NCBI GenBank assembly: GCA_020073615.1
Contig: JAIQEX010000016.1
Span: 1-64,000, forward strand
Length of the DNA: 64,000 nucleotides
Direction: 5' to 3'
From: Terriglobia bacterium
GTDB taxonomy: Bacteria > Acidobacteriota > Terriglobia > Bryobacterales > Bryobacteraceae
How positions within the stretch are numbered: the first letter of the stretch is position 1; each line of letters starts with the position of its first letter. Both the position numbers and the translations under genes were made by a program. Shown here in pieces: positions 24,956 to 34,407 of this stretch. The notes beneath the pieces were generated by a model, which made no database searches, was not told the origin of the DNA, and saw nothing but the letters and a program-made list of their open reading frames with translations.

Positions 24956-27900
24956 ATGCCGACGGTTTTTGACAGTCTATCGGAGGCGCTCAAGGACAAC
25001 ACCGTCGGCGCGGACGTGGCCGCACAGTCCGCCGCGCTGGCGAAAGTGGCGTCCACGGTCGCGGGCCTGATCGAGCACCCGCCGAAGAATATCGGCGACC
25101 TCGGGTCGGTGTTGCAGTCCCTGCCGCTGCCCAATATCGATGTGGGCGGCGATCTCGGCAAGACGCTCGGCTCGCTTTCCTCCGCCATCCCCACCGACCT
25201 CTCCTCGGTAACCGGGGAGTTGACCGGCGGGCTCGATTCCTTGCAGGGGCAGCTCGGCCAACTGGCCGGGCCGCTGGGGAAAGTCATGGAGGTGGCGCTG
25301 GCCATCTACCAGGCGGCGCAACTCGATCTGCTGTGCCTCGGTGCGCCGGCGCCGCCCGCCGGTGGTGGCGGCTCCGCGGGAACCAGCACACCGTCAAGCG
25401 GCGGAGCGCAGGCCGCGGCTGGCGCGCCCGCGGCCGCTCCGCCGCCGTCGCCCCTCGGCGGGCTCGGCGATATCCTCGACCAGCTCCCTTCGCCCATGAA
25501 CGTGGACGGGCTGCTCACCTGGCTCGACCGGTTGATGCATAACCTGGACACCAGCAACTTCAAACTCGTCGAGATCCCCATCTTCGATTCCCTGCGCTAT
25601 CCCCTGATGACGCTCATGGACTGGCGGAACATGCCCCCGCAGGACATTCTGAGCAGCGTGGGCGATACCTTCGGCAACCTGAAATCGCTGATCGCAGGCA
25701 GCGTCGACGGTCCGTTGGGAGCCGTGGAGACGGCCCTGGCGGCGGTGAACAGCCAACTGCCCGCGGGCACCCTGGCGCAGGTCTCCGATCAGTTGGTGGC
25801 GCACCTCGGGAAGTTACAGGCGGCAATTCAAGCCAAGGACTCGGCCGCGATCGGCTCCGAGGTATCGGCCCTCAAGACGGCGCTCGACAGCTACGCCGCC
25901 GTACAGCAGACCGTGCAGTCCGGTCTCGCGCCGCAGCTCGCGGCGCTCCACGTCGGCCTGCCCGCGCTGGCGGGCGACCTGGCGGACGGCCTGGGGCGGA
26001 TTTCGTCGCTGCTCCAGGCGCCGTCGCCGCTCAGCTTCCTGCCGGACGCGCCGGCGGCCATTCCGGCGGCGCCGCTGGGCGATGCCGGCGAATTCATCGG
26101 CGCGATTTCCGATCGCGTCCAAAGCCTGGTCGGCCGGCTGGACCTGTCGGCCATTCAAGGGCCGCTCACCACCGTGGCGCAGGCCATGCAGGACGCCATC
26201 GATGGCCTGGATCAGGCCCAGGTGAAAGTGACTCTCGCCGTGCAATCGCTGTTCAGCGGCGTGGACAAGCTGGTGGCGCAGGTGGATATCGGCGCGTTGC
26301 TGGCGAAAGTGACGGCGGCCATCGACGATTTTCAGGCCGCCCTCGCCGGCCAGTTGCAGTCCTTGTTCGCGCCGGTGCGCGATGCGCTCGGCCAGGTGAT
26401 CGGCGAAATCGACCAGGCGGTGAACGGCTTCAATCCGGCAAGCCTGCTCGGCGCGGTGAAAGATGCCATCGGCAAGGCCGCGGGCGTGCTGCAATCGGCG
26501 GACGTGACCTCGGCCATCAACGACATCCGCTCGGCGATCGAGGACACCGCCAAAGCGCTGGAATCGATCTCCTTCGCGCCGCTCACCGACCAGGTGATTG
26601 CCGACATCCAGCAGGTCACCGACAGTCTCAAGAAAATCGACACCTCGCAGCTCAGCATGGCCCTGCAACTGGCGCTGCAGGCGGCGCTGCAAATTCTGCC
26701 GGCGGACCTCACGCCCATCGCGAATCCGCTGATCCAGCAATTGCAGGACGACATCAATCTGGGGCCGGCGAAGCTGCTCGAACCGCTCCAGAAACAACCG
26801 AAACTGCTGCTCGAAGCGCTACGCAAGTATGAGCCCGCCGCGCTGCTGGGCGACGCGCTGTCGGCGCCGTTCCGCGCGCTGCTCGGCCAGATGGACGCCT
26901 TCAAGCCGAGCAGGTTGCTCGCGCCCGTGCAGGCGGAGCTCGACAAACTGAAGGACCGGCTGCGCCAGAGCGCCAATCCCGGCCGGTTGCTCCAGCCGCT
27001 CGAAGAGCTCTTCGCGAAGTTGCTCCAGGCCTTCGACCAGTTGCGTCCCGAGAAGGTGGTCGAGCCCCTGAACCAGGCGCTGAGCGGCGTGATCCAAAAA
27101 GCGATGCAGGCGCTGCCCGTGGACGAGACGTTCCAGCAGATCGACCGCGTGCTGGGCGTCATCCAGCAGGTGGCCGGCATCGGCGACCAGGCGGTGGCGC
27201 AACTGCAGCGCGTCATCGACATGCTGAACGGGCTGGCCAACCCGCGCCAGCAGGTGGATGCCTGGCTGGCCGGCGCGCTGGGAAACCTGAATTCCATCAC
27301 CGATGCCAGCGCCCTGCAACCGAAGCTCGATGCCCTGAGCGCGGCGCTGGATCATACGCACGCGGCGGCGCTCTCGAGCCGTTTCGACGCGGCCGCCGGC
27401 CCGCTCGCGGCCGCGCTGGATGCGCTCGACCCGCAGGCCAAACTGGTCGCCATCGTCCAGGCCTACCGCCCCGTGGCGGCGCTCGACCTGGGCGGCCTGG
27501 CGGCGCAGGACCGCGGCGCGGTCACGGCCATATTGAGCCGTTGCAATCCCATGGATGCGGCCTTCGGCGCGCCTTACACGGCGGCGGCGCAGGTGCAGTC
27601 GCTCCTCGGGCAGACCGATAGCGGTTTCCAGGCGGCCCTGGGCGATTGGGACGACCGCTTCCACGCCGCCGGAGCGCTGGCGGAGCTGAGCCACCTGCAG
27701 GCCAGCCCGGAAACTCTGCGGCAATGGGTGGGCCAGGCCCTGGACGCGGCCTTCGCGCGCCCCATCACGGCGGCGCTGGCGCTGTTCGCTCCCCTGGCGC
27801 AGACCGTCGAGCCGGTTCTGGAAAAGGTGAAGGGCGTGGTCGCTCTGCTCGATTCCAAGTTGGACGTGCTGTTGAAAGGGCCCGATTCGCTCACCGGCAT

Positions 27901-28399
27901 CCGCGACAAAATGAAAGCCCTGGTGGACAAGCTCAAGGGACTGAATCTGAATTTCATTGTCGACGGCCTGAACCAGTTGTTTACCGACTTGCGGAGCAAG
28001 CTGGAGTCCATCGGCCCGGCGCAGTTGCACAAGGCCATCGACGATGCCTTCAACAAGATGCTCGATACCCTCCAGGTGACGCTGCTCGTTCCGGCGGACG
28101 CCGTGGCCAAGCTCGATAGCGATTACCAGGCGATCGTGGACCGGCTGAAGCCGCTCGATCCGGGGGCGCTGGTCGCCGATGCGGCCAAGGTCTTCGACCA
28201 GACCATGACGCCGCTGCTGAAAGTGTTCGACCCCAGCGACCTGCTGAAGGCGCTGCTCGATCAGTTCACTCACCTGGACGAGAAGTTGAAAGCGGAAATG
28301 GCGCGCGTGAACCAGGCGTACCAGGAGCTGCGCGATGCCGTGCCGCCGCTGCACATCAGCATCGATCTCGGCGATATCGGCGCGAGCCTGGGGTTCTGA
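24956..28399 (+). CDS. Giant helical repeat protein; candidate tape measure
   Basis: 1147 aa of amphipathic helices with recurring Leu-Leu-x-Pro-Leu text: AKLLEPLQKQPKLLLEAL, SRLLAPVQAELDKLKDRL, GRLLQPLEELFAKLLQAF, EKVVEPLNQALSGVIQKAM. An irregular unit of roughly 35-40 residues runs between about 560 and 780. A Gly/Ala/Pro-rich break lies near residues 125-165. No enzyme motif or membrane span is seen. At about 1.5 A per residue, a fully helical ruler of this length would set a tube of roughly 170 nm. Phage tape measures are long and helical, but they normally precede the baseplate genes; here the gene is late, as in eCIS (Afp14). It could instead be a scaffold or cargo carrier. Confidence 0.6.
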   Translation: MPTVFDSLSEALKDNTVGADVAAQSAALAKVASTVAGLIEHPPKNIGDLGSVLQSLPLPNIDVGGDLGKTLGSLSSAIPTDLSSVTGELTGGLDSLQGQLGQLAGPLGKVMEVALAIYQAAQLDLLCLGAPAPPAGGGGSAGTSTPSSGGAQAAAGAPAAAPPPSPLGGLGDILDQLPSPMNVDGLLTWLDRLMHNLDTSNFKLVEIPIFDSLRYPLMTLMDWRNMPPQDILSSVGDTFGNLKSLIAGSVDGPLGAVETALAAVNSQLPAGTLAQVSDQLVAHLGKLQAAIQAKDSAAIGSEVSALKTALDSYAAVQQTVQSGLAPQLAALHVGLPALAGDLADGLGRISSLLQAPSPLSFLPDAPAAIPAAPLGDAGEFIGAISDRVQSLVGRLDLSAIQGPLTTVAQAMQDAIDGLDQAQVKVTLAVQSLFSGVDKLVAQVDIGALLAKVTAAIDDFQAALAGQLQSLFAPVRDALGQVIGEIDQAVNGFNPASLLGAVKDAIGKAAGVLQSADVTSAINDIRSAIEDTAKALESISFAPLTDQVIADIQQVTDSLKKIDTSQLSMALQLALQAALQILPADLTPIANPLIQQLQDDINLGPAKLLEPLQKQPKLLLEALRKYEPAALLGDALSAPFRALLGQMDAFKPSRLLAPVQAELDKLKDRLRQSANPGRLLQPLEELFAKLLQAFDQLRPEKVVEPLNQALSGVIQKAMQALPVDETFQQIDRVLGVIQQVAGIGDQAVAQLQRVIDMLNGLANPRQQVDAWLAGALGNLNSITDASALQPKLDALSAALDHTHAAALSSRFDAAAGPLAAALDALDPQAKLVAIVQAYRPVAALDLGGLAAQDRGAVTAILSRCNPMDAAFGAPYTAAAQVQSLLGQTDSGFQAALGDWDDRFHAAGALAELSHLQASPETLRQWVGQALDAAFARPITAALALFAPLAQTVEPVLEKVKGVVALLDSKLDVLLKGPDSLTGIRDKMKALVDKLKGLNLNFIVDGLNQLFTDLRSKLESIGPAQLHKAIDDAFNKMLDTLQVTLLVPADAVAKLDSDYQAIVDRLKPLDPGALVADAAKVFDQTMTPLLKVFDPSDLLKALLDQFTHLDEKLKAEMARVNQAYQELRDAVPPLHISIDLGDIGASLGF

Positions 28400-28417
28400 G
28401 CGCCCGAAGGAATAGTT

Positions 28418-30976
28418 ATGTCTGTCGGCCAAATTCTCCTCCAACCGCAGAAGCTCCGGCGGGTGCTCCAGCGGGCGCCGGAGTCCGCCATACTCGACGA
28501 CCTCGTGACGCTGGCGCTTCTGCTGGCGGAGGACGCCGCCGGGGGCGGGCCCTTGCCGGCCGCGATGGAGCGCGCGCTGGCAGAGGCCGCGGCCAAGCTG
28601 GTGGCCCGGATCGAGGCCGGCGTTAGCAATGCCGCCGTGCACCTGACGGCATTCTTCCAACCGCTGCTCACCAAGCTCCAGGGGGTGGCGCTCGCTACGC
28701 CCGGCGACGCAGCGGCCGCGGCCGACGCCTTCATGCAGAGCCTCGCCGACGCCATCGGCTGGCTGAAGAATCTGTCGGCGCCCCAGGTGCGCGGCGGGCT
28801 CGAAACCGTCTTCGGCATCCTCGAACGGGATCTGGGGTTCACGCCCGATGCCATCGAGCAGTGGATCTGGGACTTTCTCGACGGGATGGCAGGGTCGCTC
28901 GAACAGCCGGCCGAGGGCGAAACCGCCCAGCAGCGCTCCCGGCGCAGGGAAGCCGCGGCCATCCTGAGGCGTCTCCGGCGCGAGGCACAGCCCTTATTCC
29001 AGTTCCCGAAGCTGGACGCGGACCGCGCGGCGCAGGCTCTGCTGGACGTCCTGAAACGCCCCGAGGTGGATTCGGCCCTGGGACGTGCGGCGTGCATCGG
29101 CAAGGCGGCGGCCACCGGGGTCCACCTGGGTCACAGCATCGTCGACCTGGCGGCTCCCGCGCCGCCCCCGCAGCAACTCCTGCGCCCCGTCTGGCGCACG
29201 TCCGCCATCACCGCCGGACCGCGGTCGGCGGCGCCCGCACCGGCGCCGGCCGCGGCCAACTCCAGCCAACCGGTGCAGATCGGCTACTACGCCTCCAAGC
29301 TGCTGACCTATCAGAATTGGGACGGCGATTGGGGCGCGCTGCCCGACGGCACGGACCAGAATTTCAACGAAGGCTACATGCTGCCCGAGCTGCGCGCGGC
29401 TTTTCGCCCCCTCAGCATTGTGCTCTCGCGCTATTCCTTCCTGGTGGTCGCCGACGAGAACAAGAAGTGGAAGGTCACCGACCGGAAACAGTACATCATC
29501 AAGAAACAGGCGAGCACCCTGGTGGTGTTTCCGCTGTGCGAAGTGGGCACCAGCGATTTTGCCTCGGCGGCGGCCGATCTCACCGCTCTGTGCAAGCTCT
29601 TCAAGGAGAATGGAATTCTCCTGACGGAGAACGGATTGACGGTCTCTCACGGGGACGGTAACTCCTGGGACATACAGGAGAGCGGCAGCGGCCATCACTA
29701 CCAGGCGGTCAGGCTCAGCGGAACCGTCACCCTCTATCCGCTGGACCGGCTGGGCATCTTCTTTGAGCTTCCGTTCGCGCTGCTCGGCGATCTGAAGAGT
29801 GGACCGGTCTCCACGGCGCTGGCCGGCGTGTTTCAGCAGAACGATATTATCCTGTCGCCGCGCGCCCGGCTGGCGGTGCGCGACGGCGGAGACTCGTGGA
29901 CCCTGGATGACGGGGAGTTCGAGTTCACGGTCAAGAGGGACGATAACAAACTCAAGGTCGGCACGGGCAACTGGTTCAGCTGGATCTTTGCGAACCTGGT
30001 GAGCTGGCCGCAGGGCGAAAAGGTGTGGGTGAGCCCCGACCGCACGCAGGTGCTGCTGGGGCAGCGGATCATCCATACCGGCACCGGCGTGACCTGGCAG
30101 AGCGCCCCCATCTTCAGCAAGGGCCCGGGGAACTCGTACTACAGCTTCGCCAAAATGACCGCCGATCAGATGGACACGGCCGCCTACGTGGCACTGTGCA
30201 CCCAGGACATCGGCAACATCGTCATGTACGCCCTGACGATCGCATTGGCGAAAAAGGCGGAGAGGAAGTACACCGCTACTTCCAACTCCCTCAACATAGG
30301 CCGCTCGCTTTCCGAATTCATCGCCAAGGTGGCCTTCCGGCGATCCGTATCCGATTTTGTCGGCATTCAGTCGCAAGCGTGGAAGGAGGACTATGGCTGG
30401 TGGTACGACTTTCTGCAGGACGTCGGGATCAAGATCGCCGGCCTGATCGAGACAATCATAAAAGCCGTCGACGAACCGTCGGCTCCCGACCCTCCGAATC
30501 CGCCGAATACGTTCAGTAAGTTCATGGATACGTTCCTGGGCATAATTACTAACAGGAGCGGGCCGGACACTTACTGGGTAGGATTGGCTTATGAGTTCTT
30601 CCTGTCGTTCCTTACGCTGAATAACCACCAGGAACCCAAGGACGCTGCCACCGCGCGCCCCGAGAACTTCAAGGAGATCGGCGGGTTTCTGGATCCCATC
30701 TGGAACATCGGGGTGCTGATCTATTGCATGGCAATTCCCTCGGATATGTACGCGCTGCCCTTCGAGACGACCGTTTTGACCCTGCACTGCCTGCTGGGCA
30801 TGCTGGGGATGGGGCTGGTCACCGGCCTCCTGGGATGGATCCTGGGACAACTGGTGTTGGCCGGGGCCCCCGCCGGCGCCGATGGCATGCAGGTTGTGAA
30901 AATTCTCTTGAAGGCATGGGGCAAGAGCACGGCGGCCTTCTTCCCCTATTTGAAGCTCGTGAAGAGGAAGGGCTGA
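28418..30976 (+). CDS. Large multi-domain protein ending the tail operon; candidate effector
   Basis: 852 aa. Residues 1-235 are helical and resemble the style of the preceding protein (LVTLALLLAEDAAGG, AAILRRLRREAQPLFQFP). A Pro/Ala linker (about 245-290) leads to a beta-rich middle (GYYASKLLTYQNWDGDWGAL, VFPLCEVGTSDFASA, VRLSGTVTLYPLDRLGIF), then a helical C-terminus with hydrophobic stretches near 760-825 (IGVLIYCMAIPSDMYALPF, CLLGMLGMGLVTGLLGWILG). Domain order and last position in the operon fit a loaded cargo with a membrane-active end. No known toxin motif is seen, and a role as a membrane anchor for the particle is equally possible. Family unknown to me. Confidence 0.5.
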   Translation: MSVGQILLQPQKLRRVLQRAPESAILDDLVTLALLLAEDAAGGGPLPAAMERALAEAAAKLVARIEAGVSNAAVHLTAFFQPLLTKLQGVALATPGDAAAAADAFMQSLADAIGWLKNLSAPQVRGGLETVFGILERDLGFTPDAIEQWIWDFLDGMAGSLEQPAEGETAQQRSRRREAAAILRRLRREAQPLFQFPKLDADRAAQALLDVLKRPEVDSALGRAACIGKAAATGVHLGHSIVDLAAPAPPPQQLLRPVWRTSAITAGPRSAAPAPAPAAANSSQPVQIGYYASKLLTYQNWDGDWGALPDGTDQNFNEGYMLPELRAAFRPLSIVLSRYSFLVVADENKKWKVTDRKQYIIKKQASTLVVFPLCEVGTSDFASAAADLTALCKLFKENGILLTENGLTVSHGDGNSWDIQESGSGHHYQAVRLSGTVTLYPLDRLGIFFELPFALLGDLKSGPVSTALAGVFQQNDIILSPRARLAVRDGGDSWTLDDGEFEFTVKRDDNKLKVGTGNWFSWIFANLVSWPQGEKVWVSPDRTQVLLGQRIIHTGTGVTWQSAPIFSKGPGNSYYSFAKMTADQMDTAAYVALCTQDIGNIVMYALTIALAKKAERKYTATSNSLNIGRSLSEFIAKVAFRRSVSDFVGIQSQAWKEDYGWWYDFLQDVGIKIAGLIETIIKAVDEPSAPDPPNPPNTFSKFMDTFLGIITNRSGPDTYWVGLAYEFFLSFLTLNNHQEPKDAATARPENFKEIGGFLDPIWNIGVLIYCMAIPSDMYALPFETTVLTLHCLLGMLGMGLVTGLLGWILGQLVLAGAPAGADGMQVVKILLKAWGKSTAAFFPYLKLVKRKG

Positions 30977-31365
30977 GGTTCATTGACGTGTTTCGACCGT
31001 GAACGACGCCGGGCCGGCCTGCGCGGCCGTGGTTGCGCAGCACCACGATGTCCGGAGCGGCCGATTCACATTCACCGGAGCGCCTCGGGCGCCATTGCAT
31101 GTCATTCGCGTCCGCGTGGGGCAGGCCCTGGACCACAAGGTGTCGCTAACCGCCACTCGGCTGCGCCGTCCAACAAATGAGGAGATGCCGCCACACCGGT
31201 TCTGCCAGCGGGCTACTTACCGTAAGACCTTCGATTCTGTGAACCAAAGCCGGGGCTGTTTCGTCTTATACAAGGAAGCCGAAGAATGCGGGAGATTTGA
31301 ACAAGGCAACCGATTTCAGAGGTCGCCTGCTGTAAGGACTTGCGTCGTCAGGGGGTTTTCTCGAG
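30977..31365. other. Non-coding gap after the tail operon
   Basis: About 390 bp. Frames are open in places (for example from 30999), but with Arg/His-rich, implausible composition and no ribosome site. No clear terminator, tRNA, attachment site or repeat is seen that would mark a prophage boundary. GC falls slightly toward 31200-31340. Confidence 0.4.
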
Positions 31366-31674
31366 ATGTCAACCAACACGCAAAAACTCAGAGTGCTCCG
31401 TTCCAGAACGGATCACGATCTGCTGATCCTGGTCCAGCGGGAACTCGATCGTGGCTTCGCCCTGGTGGACGTGGCGACTACCCGGAATTCCGCTCTCTTC
31501 GCCCAGGCCGAGAAAGCCTACCAAACGGCGAACCTGCTTTTGCCCAGGATTTCCGGTTTGATTGAGGAAGACCGGCAAGGCATCGAGGCGAAGGTGAAGC
31601 AACTTCGTTCCCGGATGGATCGGGTTCCCGTGTATGCGAACGTGCGACCCTGCCCGGCGTCGGTGGCATCGTAA
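31366..31674 (+). CDS. Small helical hypothetical protein
   Basis: 102 aa: TQKLRVLRSRTDHDLLILVQ, RELDRGFALVDVATTRNSAL, FAQAEKAYQTANLLLPRISG, then charged helices ending RSRMDRVP. The pattern is highly charged and fully helical. It resembles small proteins I have seen in Solibacter-type genomes, but I know no function. It is separate from the tail operon (390-bp gap) and convergent with the zinc-ribbon gene. Confidence 0.55.
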   Translation: MSTNTQKLRVLRSRTDHDLLILVQRELDRGFALVDVATTRNSALFAQAEKAYQTANLLLPRISGLIEEDRQGIEAKVKQLRSRMDRVPVYANVRPCPASVAS

Positions 31675-31756
31675 CTGGTGCCACGTGTGGCGAATCAGCC
31701 CACGGACGGAACCGTGCCAGCGCCAGTGGGGGCGCCCGTTAGTCGCATCGCGCCGT

Positions 31757-32230
31757 CTACGCCACACGCGCGATCTGGTTGTACTCCCGTTCCGACTTGG
31801 CCGGCAGCAGCACCCACAGGGTATAGACGCCCAGCGCCGTGCCCAAACCTACATCCAGCAGCCCGAAGCATCCCAAAACGATGGCCAGCATGCGCGCCCA
31901 CCGCTGCCGTTCGAGCAGACCCCAGCCCGCAATGATACCGAGGACCCCGAAGGCCAGCAGGACGCCTCCCACCGTTTGCATGATGTCGTTGACAAAGCCC
32001 GGCACCCCACGCGCCAGCGTGTGCAGGCCCTCGCCGAAAATCGTCAACACGGCGAATCCGCCCACCAGGCGGAGGGCGGAAAGCGCCAGCCAGAAGATCC
32101 CCACCAGGCGCACATGGCCCTCGATCCGGCCCTGGACCGGCATCATGGGCACCGTGCCTATGGATTTGCCGCACGCCGGACAGAAGGCATGGCCCTCCTG
32201 TACCTTCGCACCGCAACGATCGCAGAACAT
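31757..32230 (-). CDS. Zinc-ribbon membrane protein
   Basis: 157 aa. An N-terminal double-zinc-ribbon half, FCDRCGAKVQEGHAFCPACG (Cys pairs at 3/6 and 17/20), is followed by three or four hydrophobic helices (LVGIFWLALSALRLVGGFAVL, VGGVLLAFGVLGIIAGWGLL, MLAIVLGCFGLLDVGLGTALG). Such proteins are common in Acidobacteria; function unknown. It is divergent from the FkbH-like gene with only 77 bp between them. Confidence 0.75.
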   Translation of the reverse strand: MFCDRCGAKVQEGHAFCPACGKSIGTVPMMPVQGRIEGHVRLVGIFWLALSALRLVGGFAVLTIFGEGLHTLARGVPGFVNDIMQTVGGVLLAFGVLGIIAGWGLLERQRWARMLAIVLGCFGLLDVGLGTALGVYTLWVLLPAKSEREYNQIARVA

Positions 32231-32307
32231 TCTTCACCTCCCGGGTCGTTCACCGATACTATACGCGGGCGCGGCCGGGTTTGTTCCGTGGCTCCATATA
32301 ATGGGAT

Positions 32308-34404
32308 TTGATGCCCTCCGACGATCGCGCGATCGCCATCAGCGCCACGTTTACCGCCGAAGCCATCCAGCCGGCCATGGCCTTCTGGGCCGCTGAGCTG
32401 GGGCTCGATTGGGACATACGGTTCGCGGCGTACGATCAGCTTTTTCAGCAACTGCTCGACCCCGGCGGGCTCTTTGCGCGCAATCGCGGCGCGAACGTCG
32501 GGCTGCTGCGCTTCGAAGACTGGCTGCGCGATGGCGGGACTGCCGGCCTGGAAGAGCGCGCGCGCCGTCTGGTGGAGGCGGTGCGCGCTTCGGCGGCGTC
32601 CTTTCGCGCGCCTCTGATCCTGGCGATCTGCCCCAGCGCGCCGCGGCACGAAGCCACTTTTGCGGGCCTGGAGCACACGGTGCGCCAGGGGGTTGCCGGC
32701 CTGGCCGCGGTCGACATCATCGCCCCGGCCGAATTGCTGGCGCTCCTCCCGGTGGCGGAGATCCACGACGCGCACGCCGACGAGTTGGGGCGGGTGCCGT
32801 ACACACCGCTGTTTTTCGTGGCGCTGGCCACCGCCGTCACGCGCCGGATTCATGCGCTCATCCGCCCTCCGTACAAGGTGATTGCCCTCGATTGCGACGA
32901 AACTCTATGGGCGGGCATCTGCGGCGAGGATGGGCCGCACGGCGTGGTGCTGGACGAGCCCCGCCGCGCCCTCCAGGAGTTCATGGCCGGCCGCCGGAAG
33001 GCGGGCATGCTGCTGGCGCTCGCCAGCAAGAACAATGAGAACGACGTCGTCGAGACGTTCCGCGCCCATCCCGAGATGCCGCTCGCACTCGATGATTTCG
33101 CGGCCCGGCGCATCAACTGGGGCAGTAAGGGCGCGAACCTGGCGTCGCTCGCCGGCGAGCTGGGGCTGGGCCTCGACAGCTTCATCCTGGTGGACGACAA
33201 CCCCAAGGAGTGTACCGAAGCGCAGGCGGAGGCGCCCGAAGTGCTGGCCCTGCCGCTGCCGGAAATCGCCGCGGAGATCCCCGAATTCCTGCGGCACGTG
33301 TGGGCATTCGACCAGGCGCGCGTGACCGAGGAGGACCGCCGCCGGCCGGAGCTCTACGCACAACGGGCGGAGCGGGCGCGGGCCGAGCGCGCGGCCGCCA
33401 ACCTGGAGGAGTTTCTGGCGTCGCTCGAGCTGGCCGTCGCCATCGCTCCCATCGAGGCGGCGCAAGTGGCGCGCGTGGCGCAGCTCACGCGGCGCACCAA
33501 CCAGATGAATGCCACCTGCGTGCGGCGCACCGAGGGCGAACTTGAGGAGCTGCTTCGCGCGGGCGCGGAGTGCCTCACCGTGGACGTGAAGGACCGCTTC
33601 GGCAGCTACGGGCTCACCGGCGTGATGATCTTTCGCGGCGCGCCCGATGCCCTGGTGGTCGATACTTTTCTGCTGAGCTGCCGCGTGCTGGGGCGCGGCG
33701 TGGAGCATCGCATGGTGGCCCGGCTGGGGGAAATTGCATTGGCGCGCGGCCGGGCACGCGTGGAGATTCCCTTCGTGCCGGGCGAGCGCAACCGCCCCGC
33801 AGCGCTTTTTTTGGAATCCTTGCGGGCCGCCGATACCGATGGCGTGTTCCGGCTGGATGCGCGGGAAGCCGCGGCGGTGAAGTATCGCGTGGGGCAGGCG
33901 TCCGGGCCGGTCGAAGCTCCCGCGGCGCCGTCGGGCCGCTGCCCCGCCTGGCGCGTCGATTACCGCAAGATCGCGACCGCACTACGCGATCCGCAGGCGG
34001 TTTGGGAGCGCATTCGCGCCGCCTCGCTCACGGCGCAGCCGCGGCCGGCGGAGCGGGAGGGCGCGGCGATGCCGCGTACCCCGCTCGAGCGCGGCTTGGC
34101 GGAGCTGTGGGCCGAGCTGCTCAACCTGCCGGCCGTGGGCATCCGCGATAACTTCTTCGAGCTGGGCGGCCACTCGCTGCTGGCCGTGCAGTTGCTGTCG
34201 CGCGTGCGCCAGATTTACGGCGTCGATCTCTCGCTCGAAGTGGTCTATAGCGGCGAATTCACCGTGGCCGAGCTGGCCAAAGCGATCGAGTTGAAAGAGA
34301 TGGAACAGGGGGGAGCGGAATATCAGGAGCTGTTGCGGGAGCTCGCCTCGCTTTCCGATGAAGAGGCCCGGGCGCTGCTGGCCGAGGAGCAGGATGCGGA
34401 ATAA
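32308..34404 (+). CDS. FkbH-like HAD-IIIC enzyme fused to an acyl/peptidyl carrier protein
   Basis: 698 aa. Residues 1-180 form the FkbH N-terminal helper domain. The HAD core has LDCDETLWAG at 193-202 (Asp194 and Asp196 the phosphoryl acceptor/acid pair), then SKNNENDVVETF, and the C-terminal GNAT-like part RVAQLTRRTNQMN, DRFGSYGLTG, SCRVLGRGVEH. The carrier domain near 580-665 has LGGHSL with Ser623 as the phosphopantetheine site. FkbH-type enzymes dephosphorylate 1,3-bisphosphoglycerate and load glyceryl onto a carrier protein; here the carrier is fused in cis. The tail LRELASLSDEEARALLAEE resembles an NRPS/PKS C-terminal linker. Three bases separate it from the next gene. Confidence 0.88.
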   Translation: MMPSDDRAIAISATFTAEAIQPAMAFWAAELGLDWDIRFAAYDQLFQQLLDPGGLFARNRGANVGLLRFEDWLRDGGTAGLEERARRLVEAVRASAASFRAPLILAICPSAPRHEATFAGLEHTVRQGVAGLAAVDIIAPAELLALLPVAEIHDAHADELGRVPYTPLFFVALATAVTRRIHALIRPPYKVIALDCDETLWAGICGEDGPHGVVLDEPRRALQEFMAGRRKAGMLLALASKNNENDVVETFRAHPEMPLALDDFAARRINWGSKGANLASLAGELGLGLDSFILVDDNPKECTEAQAEAPEVLALPLPEIAAEIPEFLRHVWAFDQARVTEEDRRRPELYAQRAERARAERAAANLEEFLASLELAVAIAPIEAAQVARVAQLTRRTNQMNATCVRRTEGELEELLRAGAECLTVDVKDRFGSYGLTGVMIFRGAPDALVVDTFLLSCRVLGRGVEHRMVARLGEIALARGRARVEIPFVPGERNRPAALFLESLRAADTDGVFRLDAREAAAVKYRVGQASGPVEAPAAPSGRCPAWRVDYRKIATALRDPQAVWERIRAASLTAQPRPAEREGAAMPRTPLERGLAELWAELLNLPAVGIRDNFFELGGHSLLAVQLLSRVRQIYGVDLSLEVVYSGEFTVAELAKAIELKEMEQGGAEYQELLRELASLSDEEARALLAEEQDAE

Positions 34405-34407
34405 CTC

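Noticed and set aside
12000-31000. Complete inducible prophage
   Set aside because: No head, packaging, integration, lysogeny or lysis gene, no attachment-site repeats or tRNA at the borders, and similar GC to the neighbours.
30999-31565. 188-codon ORF in the gap after the tail operon
   Set aside because: Basic, His/Arg-rich noise in its first part, and its end lies out of frame within the more convincing gene at 31366.
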